DNA from: Turbatrix aceti
Lineage: Eukaryota; Nematoda; Chromadorea; Rhabditida; Panagrolaimidae
Direction: 5' to 3'
Length of the DNA stretch: 64,000 nucleotides
Assembly: GCA_963969345.1 (NCBI GenBank)
Contig: OZ017766.1
Location: 2,728,001-2,792,000 of the forward strand
The translations under genes were made by a program, and so were the position numbers. Positions 12,251 to 21,941 of the stretch are shown here, piece after piece. The notes below the pieces were generated by a model. The model was given only the letters and a program-made list of their open reading frames with translations. It searched no databases and was not told the DNA's origin. The first letter of the stretch is position 1; the number at the start of each line of letters is the position of its first letter.

Positions 12251-12500
12251 TGTGAGTCAGTCTTATCTCCCTGCTCGTGCGTGACTGGTTGGCCACGACG
12301 AGCTCTCTCTCTCCCTCTGTGTTGTTGTTGATGTTACTAAAACTCGTGTGGTGCTGAGATCTACGTGATTCGGCGAGGCTCAGTTGGGCTTGTGTATTTA
12401 TGCTACGAACCAGGAATAAAGCTACATCACGATTCGGAGCGACTACGGCGAAAGGGTTCAGGACTGCGGCGAAGATGCAGAAACCAGAAACATAAAAATC
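12251..12500 (+). other. 3' flank of the retrotransposon, possible LTR remnant
   Basis: This stretch follows the pol stop codon. It contains a pyrimidine-rich tract with CT repeats (12302-12317) and a polyadenylation-like AATAAA at about 12415-12420. Both fit a 3' LTR or 3' UTR of the element. No matching copy exists at the 5' side, so LTR identity cannot be shown from this window. Confidence 0.35.
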
Positions 12501-12649
12501 GTATTTGTGATGAACGGCCGAAGGTTTTCAGAAGAAAATTTATTGAATCCTTCGTTGTTCCGTCTCAGAAGTTTATTTTTAGACGAACACAAAGTCGACG
12601 GCACATCACAATACGCGTGCATACTGATAAAAAGTCGAAAAAAAAGATT

Positions 12650-12722
12650 TCACTGACCCGGAATTGAACCGGAGCTAAAAAATTGCGGCAAAACAACTTT
12701 AACCTCTCGCACATTGCAACAC
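12650..12722 (-). pseudogene. tRNA-like relic (A- and B-box)
   Basis: On the minus strand a near-perfect T-arm is visible: a 5 bp stem closing the loop TTCAATT, containing the B-box-like GGTTCAATTCC at 12670-12660. An A-box/D-loop-like stretch (TGCGAGAGGTTAA) lies ~40 nt before it. A weak 4 bp anticodon-like stem sits between them. The acceptor stem does not pair, so it is not a working tRNA. It may be a decayed tRNA or the head of a tRNA-derived SINE. Confidence 0.35.
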
Positions 12723-12815
12723 AAATAGCCAGTATCACTCCATGCTGATAACTCAACGAATTTGAAAAAAAATGGCGCGCCTACCCTCCCTCCTAATTTT
12801 TTCAACATAAAAAAA

Positions 12816-13180
12816 CGGAGCAGAGAGCCTTTTCAGGGGCCCCCTGCTCCGTGCGCGCCCCTACCCGACATCTAGGGCACTTTAGGCACCCCAGACGTCA
12901 GGCTGCGCCGCCCCTCTCTCGCTCTCTCCCCGCGCCCCGCGCCCCGGCCCTACCCCCAACCCCAACCCCAAACCCGCCCCCAACCCCACCCCCAACCCCA
13001 CCCCCAACCCCGCACCCCCTCCCCAAACACCCCTCCCCACATAAACCCTGCTCCCATCACCGGGAGCAAGGCTGGGGTCCTCCTCCGCGGAGGACCCTTC
13101 CCCCCCCCCCCTCTTCCCCTTACCCACCCAATCTACCCCTCGCGGATGCCGCATGTGGATTAATTTTTTTTCACATGCGG
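12816..13180. repeat. GC-rich island with C-tract and four inverted repeats
   Basis: A sharply bounded GC-rich stretch inside AT-rich DNA. Perfect inverted repeats: 12816-12823 with 12844-12851 (CGGAGCAG/CTGCTCCG), 13049-13055 with 13062-13068 (TGCTCCC/GGGAGCA), 13075-13083 with 13089-13097 (GGGTCCTCC/GGAGGACCC) and 13149-13157 with 13172-13180 (CCGCATGTG/CACATGCGG). Between them, 12950-13040 is an irregular array of CCCCAA/CCCCAC units. Its complement is G-rich and could form G-quadruplexes. A Pro-rich open frame here is a by-product of the C-tract. Confidence 0.7.
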
Positions 13181-13674
13181 TAGAGCCGGATTTTTTTTGC
13201 TTCATGAAATTTGTTTGTTTCGTTTTTCGGAAAATGGCTTCGTGAAGCCAACGTCTGAGGTTGTAACCTCTCTGCTAAACGGTTTCGCTGTCATGTCGTT
13301 CGGTGTCAGCTTTGTCATCAAATGCTGCCGCTCTCGTCTACTTTCCTACTCGCCGGTGTTTTCCTTCATGCCACGATTGACCCGTCACTACTGAGACGTT
13401 CGCTTATCTCGGAGCCTGCTGGTTTAGGGGCAACCTCGACCTCGAAGTCTGCCAGTTCTGCTCGGGTACATCGGCGACGCCGTTTCTCTGCGCATCCCCG
13501 AATTTTATCGAGCCTGTGATGAGACAGAATTTATCACTTGTCACAACTACCGCGGAGAGGGAACGAATATTGCTAGATTTGGTGGCATGCTTCGTTGTTG
13601 ATTTCCTGTTCATTTGAGCAATGTTTTTACACATTAGCCCGAGATGCTTGCTTGTTCGAGCTCCATTCTTCCCT

Positions 13675-13860
13675 CAGGCCACCTCGCTGGAATCTGTTTC
13701 CAGCGATGGATTTTTGTTAACACTGTAAATAATATTTTTACACCCGGAAACACAAAAAAAAACTAATGAATTATTTTTTTTTGACACAGTTAGCGATTTT
13801 TTGTTTGTCGAATTTGTTATCACCTTGCTTTAACTGGCTCAAAATGGTGATGGGGCTTTC
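13675..13860 (+). repeat. Diverged direct repeat, copy 1
   Basis: Starting at GGCCACCTCGCTGGAA, this segment resembles 17064-17245: both share CACTGTAAATAATATTTTTACA, an ACAGTTAGC block, a TTTTGTTTGT(C/T)GAATTTGTT block and CTTTGCTTTAACTGG. Several indels separate the copies. It is an older repeat than the pair at 7.9 and 17.8 kb. Confidence 0.65.
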
Positions 13861-16800
13861 TTTCTTGAATCGTTCAAAATTGCGGAATTGGTTTTTTTAA
13901 AACAATAAAGTTAAAACTGGCTAATGCCTACAACTGAAGTTGAAATATGCATTGCATTTTTAATTAAAAATTTTCGTTTATAGATAGTACAAAACTATAT
14001 TTTGTGTTAAAAATAATTGAGGCGGTTTTTAAAGTTTTTACTAACGAACAAAATAAAAGCATTTATGGACATTATTTTACAATAACTGACTTGAGAGTTA
14101 CAAAAATACATATTTTGTGTATTTTGACTGACGTTTTTGCAATCCATTTCTTAACAATTCGAAAAACTGCTGTAAAATATTGTTATAAACTAGATTGCGG
14201 CGTTCAGTTTTTTGTGCGACGCAAGTTCGATTGGCTTACTATCGATACAAATGACTTTCATTTCTTACCAATTCGAAAAACTGTTGTAAAATATTTTCTT
14301 CTACAAAAAAAGATGGTTCAACAAACCGACGACGTTGCATCGTATTATTTATAAATAAAAACTGCTTGTGAGCGCGATACTGTCATTCTGGGCCCATAGA
14401 GCATAAAAAACGGGCGTCGTCGATCTTCAAATGTGGTATCGGCGTGCCAAAGCCGTTTTTAGATTAAAATCTTTGTCGCTCGATTTTTAAAACAAATAAA
14501 ATAAATATTTTGAACACACATTTTTATGAAATAATAACTGTTGATTTTAAATTCACTAGAAAAATTTTGTTATTGTAATAGCGAATGATTCGATTTTCGT
14601 TATTAAGATCTGCAGCATTTTCAGACACGTTATGAAATCTTTTTCTTACTGTAAGAACAAAATATTAAAATAACAGTCGCGGTCTAACAAAATCATGTGA
14701 CGTCACCATTTTCATAGTTTTATGTTTTTATTGAAAAAAAAACTTCTGATGCCAAAATTAAGATTTGCAGGATTTATTTTTTAATACTTGATGTATTATG
14801 TATAGTTTGACATTTTTTTGCTTTTTATAGTGGTTTTGTGAATTCTATGGCTATTTTTTTCATTTAACTGGAAAAGTCAAAATATTCCTGATAAATGGGA
14901 TACTGGTTTTAACATTTTTATAGGAAGCAGCAACAAATTATTCATTTAAAATTTATATTTATTAATTAAACTGGCTGGCAAGAACAGTGTTTTTTGAAAA
15001 TAACTGTACTGCCGTGGTTATTTTCAAAAAACAAGTACTTTGCACCTAACTTCAATTTTGTCAAAATTATAAAGCTGTCCATCGCATTGAAGTTGCACTG
15101 CGCAATGATAGGCCGCAACAAGAAATTCTGAAACTGATGTGCTGAATTCGTGCACAAATTTGGCACCTATGATTGACGCCTACGTGGACAATATTTGTGC
15201 CTTCTAGCATTTGAACTAATGATAACAAACTACTAGTTACGGTAAAATTAAATGATAAAATTAAAAAACACATGTAGATGTTAAAACTGGACGAATACGT
15301 TGAATCGGCTACGTGATGTGTTGAAATTAAAAAAAAATTGAAGAAGGGAAGATAATAACTGCGTTGGTTTGACGTTGATGCCAACGGAAATCTACCCAAT
15401 ATTTTTTTTGTAAAAAAATAAGCACTTCTATGCATACAAAAAAACTGATAATTATGATATCAACGATTACCGGAAAAAAAGAGTTTCAGATTTTTCATTT
15501 TTGTTTGGCATACGTTGCATCATTCTGGAAAAAAAGAGAGATGTCGTAACGCTGCTAGCATGCAAAGGAAAACTGGTGAGAAATGTTATAACTGGTCTAA
15601 CTTTTTTTGTAAAATTTTTTTTCGGATGGCTTAGGAAGAAGCAAAGGTAGTCGATTAAAACTTAAGCAATATATGTTGGTAAAAATATAATGCATTTAAT
15701 TAAGCCATAAATATTAAACAAAATTTGTTAAAAACTAATCACCCGGTTCGTAGAATTTTTGTACATCATGCAATGCGTTTTTTTGAAAAAAATATTTTGT
15801 TAAACTGAATTTCATTAATGAAGTTCTTTATCATTCTTCAAACAGTATCAACGTCAAAATTGCAAAAATAACCTTACATTTTTTTGAAAAAATATTTTAT
15901 TTAACTGAATTTCATATGGTATTCTTGATCCATTTTTTGTCGCAAAATTGAGAAAACACGAAATGGATAACGATGCTTACGATTGTTGCCATTTCAGTGC
16001 GAAGATTTTTCTAATTCAAAATTTGAATAAGGTGGGGAGGGTAGAAATGAGCCAAACTGTACTAAAAGGGAAATTTTTTGTGCATCAATCATTCATCGCT
16101 GCGGCAATGTAATACTTTTTTATATTTAAAAAAAAATTTAACTGTTGGACGCAAAATGTGATTGAAAAAGCCAGCATGGCGTTAGTATAAAAACAAATAA
16201 TTTCAATCTTGAGAATCTTTAGAATGAAAAGAAATAATTTCAAATCGAAAATGCAGCAACTGTACTGTCGAATATTTACTATTTCAACTGTTCTGTCGAT
16301 CACGATTCTGCTCCACTGCAGAGCGTTGCGTCGCGTCAGCCTCTGGAAAACCTTGGCAAGAATCTGAGGCAAATATTTTTTTGAATCTGTTGAATAACCA
16401 AATGTTCAAGATCAAAATAACTGCGATTATTCAACGTCGGTGTTCAATATTAAATTGCAAATTTGGTTTTTTAAGATCAAATTTTGCATACAATTGTTAG
16501 TTGTTTCCGTTCCTGGTTTTTCTTACAGCAGAAAGTTTCAATTTGTCAAATGCCCTTAAACTTGTTTATATTTTTCCGTTGCTTAAAGCCGTAATTACCG
16601 TAATCACGTGAGACCCTTCTACGATGGGGCCGTCGTGCATCGATTGACATACGTGCTTCCATTGGGGACAATTTACACGTCAGATAACACAACTCGAAGG
16701 TGGTCATTTAAAAATACGCATCTGGATGACGCGCCGAATCTCAGAAACCTCCTGATGCTCGGATGCGATCTTTGAAGCAGGTTTCGAGCTTTTTTGTTTT

Positions 16801-17063
16801 TTTTTCAACCAAATGTACAAAAACTGATCTGGTTCTAATTCGGTTTATTGGATTTGATTTTAGAAATAAATAAAACACTGTTGTACTGCTTGATAAAATT
16901 TTCACACTTTTTTCAAAACAAACATAGACACAACAACACCGCGCTTGTGTAGGCCTTCTAATTGAATTTGATGGAAAAGACAAGTGACCGATTTTGTTTT
17001 AATTAAAAAGGCATTTTTTGTAAACTCTTGTAGGTGTTGTACTTGAGATAGTTGATTTTTTGT
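13861..17063. other. AT-rich gene-poor stretch
   Basis: No convincing coding exon on either strand. A short local duplication is seen at 14143-14183 and 14255-14297, sharing AATTCGAAAAACTG(C/T)TGTAAAATATT. A perfect hairpin lies at 14988-15033. Otherwise the sequence is simple AT-rich DNA. Confidence 0.5.
14988..15033. repeat. Perfect 17 bp inverted repeat
   Basis: Arms 14988-15004 (TGTTTTTTGAAAATAAC) and 15017-15033 are exact reverse complements, with a 12 nt loop. It could be a stem-loop in RNA, the core of a decayed inverted-repeat transposon, or a chance AT-rich palindrome. The length of the exact match makes chance less likely. Confidence 0.8.
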
Positions 17064-17245
17064 TGGCCACCTCGCTGGAAGTTTTCCAGCGAGTAAATAA
17101 TATTTAAATATAAAGTAAAGTAAAACACTGTAAATAATATTTTTACATCTTTGAAACAACTAAAAACAGTTAGCATCGGTATTTTGTTTGTTGAATTTGT
17201 TGTAAGCTATCACTTTGCTTTAACTGGCGCAAGGTGGTGATGGCG
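17064..17245 (+). repeat. Diverged direct repeat, copy 2
   Basis: Partner of 13675-13860, in the same orientation and 3.4 kb apart. It begins with the same GGCCACCTCGCTGGAA motif and ends in CTTTGCTTTAACTGG followed by a GGTGATGG motif. Confidence 0.65.
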
Positions 17246-17432
17246 ATTGGCTTGTTCTTTCTAATCGCCAAATTCAAAATCTTGAGAAGAGCTGTGGGTG
17301 GTGTCAATCATTTTCGTCATTACCTATTACCAGCGCAAAATGTTTTGTGACGCTGCCAATATTTTGAAAAAACTGCGCGTTAGTCGCGATTAATCCCCAA
17401 GTGAGCAACTAACTAACACGGCAATATTTCCG

Positions 17433-17597
17433 CTAAGCTACCTGACCTACGCGAACGACATTGTCCTGCTCGACGCCGGCACTTGTCAATTCATATTTCA
17501 GAATCTTGCTGACGAAGCACTCGAAGATGTCGGAAGGACTAAGTGGCTGATGAACGTGATCGGCGACTCTTCTCAACGGCAAACTGTCGATCCATGA
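17433..17597 (+). pseudogene. Relic of a non-LTR reverse transcriptase
   Basis: A 54-codon open frame reads LSYLTYANDIVLLDAG near its start. This matches the catalytic box of LINE-type reverse transcriptases (YADDIVLL), with N in place of the first catalytic Asp. A run resembling the following helix (FQNLADEALEDVG) comes after it. Nothing upstream or downstream continues the domain, and the frame ends in a stop at 17595-17597. It appears to be a short fragment of a decayed element. The match is short, so the call is moderate. Confidence 0.45.
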
Positions 17598-17779
17598 TGC
17601 AATAACTGAAGTATGGTTTGTCAATTTTTTTTAAATTGCATTACAATACAAAAAGAAATTGGTTAACTAAAGGTAATAAAAAAACACATTCAAAAATTAT
17701 ACGTTATGAATTAAAAAAACGCGCTTGCTTGTATCTAGAAATGCGCCAAAAATTCTTGGATTTGTGAAAAATAACTGTT

Positions 17780-18153
17780 GTTCACCGGGAAATCACTGGA
17801 AGGATGAGTGCATATTTAATCGGCGTGCATTGTACAGCGGTGCCCTTCTGAAGACCTTTGAAAGTGCAAATGCCCTGAGGGAACAAAGTCAGGGGCAAAA
17901 ACGACTTCCGCGAGTGGTTTTACTTGCACTTGTCATGAAATTTTGAATTCGATATGTTTGATCGTTTTTTTGGTATCATCACTCGCTTATAGGTACACTT
18001 GCTCTTAGCCTATACCTGTTGCCCTCACGCATTTACGGAAACTCCGTGTTGCACGCCAATTTTTTCAGGCAACAAAAATCAGTTTTTTTACCAACCACAA
18101 AACCCGTAATTGTACCGTCACTCAAACAAAATTTATTCTTACGTACAAAAAAT
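17780..18153 (+). repeat. Dispersed ~375 bp repeat, copy B
   Basis: Second copy of the repeat at 7938-8318, same orientation. It lacks the 5 bp ATGTT present in copy A and differs at about six other positions. Its right end touches the splice donor of the transmembrane exon that follows on the minus strand. Confidence 0.85.
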
Positions 18154-18437
18154 ACTACCGAGAGTTTCGCCGTGCCTCACGCGATAGACGACCGCGATAA
18201 CACCTGTAATAGCCAGCACGCAGAAAGTCGAGGTGGCTACGCCGAACACAATCCAGAAGAAGAGCAATGATTTGGCCGGCCTTGGCGATGAACGATGAGG
18301 CGTATGCGTTGTCGTCAAATTGAAGTCCTCCGTCTCCGTCTCGTTGAGGTACGCTGTCGAGGATGAAGTCGGAGACGGAGTCGACCCCGGCGTAGTCGAC
18401 GGCCAAGTGCTGCCTTCATCGCGAGCCAATGACACTA
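18154..18437 (-). pseudogene. Orphan exon with one transmembrane segment (gene fragment)
   Basis: On the minus strand a stretch bounded by an acceptor (TTCTTGTAG, ending near 18438) and a donor-like GTAGTA near 18155 reads as an extracellular Thr/Ser/Pro-rich stalk (TETEDFNLTTTHTPHRSSP) followed by a membrane helix (LLFFWIVFGVATSTFCVLAI) and a basic stop-transfer end (VVYRVRHGE). This looks like the membrane-spanning exon of a type I surface protein. I found no convincing exons on either side. Repeat copy B begins exactly where the next intron would, so the gene may be broken or only partly recognisable. The parent family is unknown. Confidence 0.4.
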
Positions 18438-19407
18438 CAAGAACCCTAGTTGGACTGGCTGAACGACAAAAAGGCACTCACAACAAAGGACTGTAAGAAC
18501 GTATAAGAAGATGACGTAACGAAACGTAGGAATGATAGCTGACATGAATAATCATCATTGACGGCATTGACGAGACTAAGCCACAAAGACATTGAAGATT
18601 GATCATGCTAATTTTTCAACTAGAAGCAATAATAAGTGCAGTTTGCAACCGAGAAAACGCATAAAAAAGCATCTTGCATGAAAATAGATTCGGCGTCCAT
18701 ACAAAAAAACGTAATAACGAAGACGTAAAAAAACTGAATTGCACATCGTAAAATTGTTTGTATTTCTTTATTTGTTGTACAACTATTCAATTGTTTTGGA
18801 TAAACTTCAATACACCTCTCTACAGCCATTTCACACCGTTTTTTGCTTCTTTGAAAAAACAGCTAGTATCGTAGCATTCAATTTTGATGTTTTGATGAAA
18901 AAACGCTTTTGGCAAACGCGGGTGCGCGCGATGACTGAAATCACGCATTCACCACACGAAGGATCTCATTATGCGATTATCGTCAAGTCATTACAAAAGG
19001 AAGCATTCCATCGTTACGACAATAACCAGAATTAACAACAATCACAGCCAAAACCTGCTGATCCAGAGGCGAAACCGATGACCGAATCATGCCCAGGAGA
19101 CACGAGCTCAAAAGAGCATCCGGAGGCGATCCAGCCCCCTTCACGCTTTTTCCCGCGACGTGAAGGATGGCAACACTCGCGCTGGTCCATCATCGCTGGC
19201 TATTGCATGACCAAATCCTGATTTGGCTTGTCTAAGCATTTTTTGTGTTTTGCGAGAAAAAAAAATCACGCGCGCATCTGCGCGTCTTTTTTTTTTGGCT
19301 AGAGCCGAGCCGGATTTTTTGGGGCAGCCAAAGCAATTGCACAAACCTCGTCGCCCCAAGGCACATGCAACCAGTCGAGACCAGTTTCCCTGAGCTCAAA
19401 AAAGGCG
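18438..19407. other. Gene-poor spacer
   Basis: No coding exon can be supported. The part nearest 19400 should contain the promoter of the pentein-like gene. Nothing else stands out. Confidence 0.45.
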
Positions 19408-20839
19408 ATGGGCTTCTGTGGCCGAAGCACTTTCGTTGTCTTTATCACTTTCTATCAGCTGCTCTTGCTTTCGATGGCTGTGCTCGCATTTTTTGTCGTC
19501 CTCTTCGTCGGCTCGTGCTTCGGCAACCCGCATCCCTACAACAAGGTCCATCCCAACAGGACTCTCGTTGTTCTGTCTGCACCTTCTGTCTGGTAGGTCT
19601 ATAATCACCTTTCGCGCAAAAAATAAAATTTAAAAAAGTGGGGTGAGCCCTCAAAAAATTATTACACTGTTTTTTCGCCCTCCTGGCACTGCGCCATGCG
19701 CGCGACGCCGGCGTGTCTGAGTTCGCCCTGTTTTAGGGATGACAACTACCGAGATAACTTCATTGACATCATCTCCTTCCAGATCGACTACGCGCGAACC
19801 ATCCACGGTGACCTTGTTTCGCGCTGCGACGGGATCTAATCTAACCGCTTTTCAGAGCACGAGAATGTCGTCATCCTGGCTGACAAACACACGATACCGT
19901 ACTTTGACGGCCGAAATCCAAGGATCAGCCGGAGCCTGCCGAGCGACGCTCTGATCGAGACCAACGTCTACGACGTCAACATCAACGACTTCACGCCGAT
20001 CGGAACGCGGCAGTTCACCAAGTTTGTCTACAGGCAAGTTGCCCCGATCCCAAGTTGTCCAGGTGTGACGTCACATTGGCTTCAGATCTGAGCAGATCCC
20101 CGACCTGACCGCGATCGAAATCGACAGGTCCATCGACCGCTTCCTCCTCGACAACCACATTCGTGTAGACAAAAGGGAGACTGAAATGACTGTCAGCGGC
20201 GAGGAACTTATCCACAACGGAGTCAACAAGGCCATCGTCGCGGACACTCTGCTCGAGAAGAACGTCGGCAAGCTGCCGGACTGGGCGGCCATGATCAAGC
20301 TGCTCAACACGTTCAAGAAGGTCGTCGTCGTGCCGAACCCCATCAACGGCACCCGCCTCCGCTTCGACGACGTCATCTCGTTCGTCGACGAGGAGGTCGT
20401 CGCGCTCTCCCCCGTAGACCCCCACGCGCAGCGCCTCATCACAAAGCTCATCGCGAAGAAGTTCAACCAGGACGTGCACGTCATCGACCTGCCGCTCGGC
20501 GGAGCGCCGGACGACGACGGCAACTGCGGCATCTACACTGCCCTCATGTCCACCGAAAAGTGGGTTGTTTGAGTGAAAAAAAGCTTCAGCGATGATTTCA
20601 GATACGTCTACGTTCCGGTGTACGGCAACGACCCCGAGAACTGGAAACTCGGCTATTCGACCATGACGGACCACGTCGTGCTCCGCCTGCTCGGAGGCAG
20701 CAGTCGACGCAAGATCGTGCCCATAAACGTGCCCCGAGCCATCTGCAAGCGCGGGCTGAGTCTCAGGAGCATGGCCTGGTCGCTCAAAGGCTACGCCGCG
20801 GATCAGATCATCAACCTGGCTCGGCAGAACGCTCCTTAA
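19408..20839 (+). CDS. Pentein-fold (PPAD/agmatine deiminase-like) protein, probable pseudoenzyme
   Basis: Five exons (19408-19592, 19737-19807, 19856-20033, 20086-20559, 20602-20839) give 381 residues. An N-terminal hydrophobic segment (about residues 18-37) could be a signal anchor, so the protein is probably secretory or membrane-bound. The rest follows the Porphyromonas-type peptidylarginine/agmatine deiminase pattern: DVNINDFTPIG at 125-135 where enzymes have DIWIRD-x-GP; SGEELIHNG at 182-190 where they have GGN; RFDDVISFVDE at 237-247 where they have GHxD; a GIYTALMSTEKYVYVPVYG block; and GLSLRSMAWSLKG near 354-366 where the catalytic Cys sits. At these places the Trp and Arg, the His and the Cys are replaced (the last by Ser359). 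I infer loss of deiminase activity. The third intron uses a GC donor (AG|GCAAGT). The fold assignment is by eye; the gene itself is secure. Confidence 0.6.
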
Positions 20840-21941
20840 CTAATTGAGCTTGTAATTTATTGTGTAACTCATTATTTATTGAGAAAAACTGAAAAAAACA
20901 GCATGATTTTTTGAAAAAAAAACTGAAGAAAAAAATATAAAATTGAAAAAAACATGTTATTTTGCAAAGAAACTAAAAAAGAAACATGATTTTACAAAAA
21001 TAAGGCTCAAAAACTGAGAAAAATGACGAAAAGCGTTTTTTTCTCAGTTTTTGAGTCAAAAAACACCTTTTTATTATTTATTGTGAAAAACTGAAAAAAA
21101 ACAGCATGATTTTTTGTAAAAAACTGAAAAAAAACAGCATGATGTTTTGCGAAAAAAAAAAGAAAAAAAAGATATTTTGAGAAAAACTGAAAAAAAATAA
21201 TGAGTTTACAAAATTAAGGCTCAAAAACTGAGAAAAATGACGAAAAGCGTGTATAAAAATTTTACGAGAAAAAACGTCTCCCCTCGACACACTTCGCCAA
21301 AAATCGCTGTCTCGACGTCGCGCGGACGAGCGCGTGCGCCCTCTTCGTAGGATGACTGATCGTTTGTTGAGGCAGAGGTGCATTGATTGTTGTGGTCCCT
21401 GCTTTTTTTGAAATCTCTGCAGTATTTTTTTCCTGCCCGTGAATCGATCGCTGCTGTTGGGCCGCATGTGGGCGGAGCTTAGGCCAGTTAGCCCTTGTTT
21501 TGACGAACTTTTGCGTGTCTGCAGCGGTCAGCCTGATCAGATCAATCTACGGGCACGGGCGTCGACGAAGGTCACCCTGACAGCCCAGGGGAAGCAGTCC
21601 GGGTGGTGCTTGGCGGCGGTTGGTCGCGCTCAACAGCTTGTTTATTTTTGAGCGCGTGTTTGGGCTCGATTTTCGTTTTTTTTGTGAGATATCGAAAATC
21701 GCGTCGCTGACTTTAATCCTTCCGGATAGTTCTTCTTTTCTCGAATAAAATGTCATTATTTCAAAATTTATGTTATTGTTTTACACTTGTGTACGGAGGT
21801 GCACGATTGTTGATACTCTGACTCACATGTTTTCCGTTTCCAACTAAAATTTACTTTTCTTTTTTTGCTGTTTTCGTGCTTTTTACACTCCCCAGCACGT
21901 TTCACTTTCTGCATTATTTGTTTTCAGAATTGCTCCCTAAC
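20840..21941. other. Spacer with A-rich duplicated segments
   Basis: The segment 20880-21250 holds imperfect repeats of GAAAAACTGAAAAAAACAGC. A longer block, GGCTCAAAAACTGAGAAAAATGACGAAAAGCG, occurs twice (about 21003 and 21218; 20-base core AAAACTGAGAAAAATGACGA), about 215 bp apart. This implies a local duplication. The rest is AT-rich without exons. A TTTTCAG ends at 21927, 14 nt before the dehydrogenase ATG, and may be its trans-splice acceptor. Confidence 0.55.

Noticed and set aside
12950..13040. Telomere-like repeat
   Set aside because: The CCCCAA-like units are irregular and do not match the nematode telomere unit TTAGGC; it is better called C-rich low complexity.
12851..13205. Pro-rich or Gly-rich open frames of ~110 codons
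   Set aside because: They are translations of the C-rich repeat tract with no start context, splice pattern or domain.
7938..18153. The two ~375 bp repeats as LTRs of the gypsy element
   Set aside because: The downstream copy is 5.5 kb past the pol stop, across unrelated repeats, and no primer-binding site or terminal TG/CA ends could be seen. Kept only as an open question.
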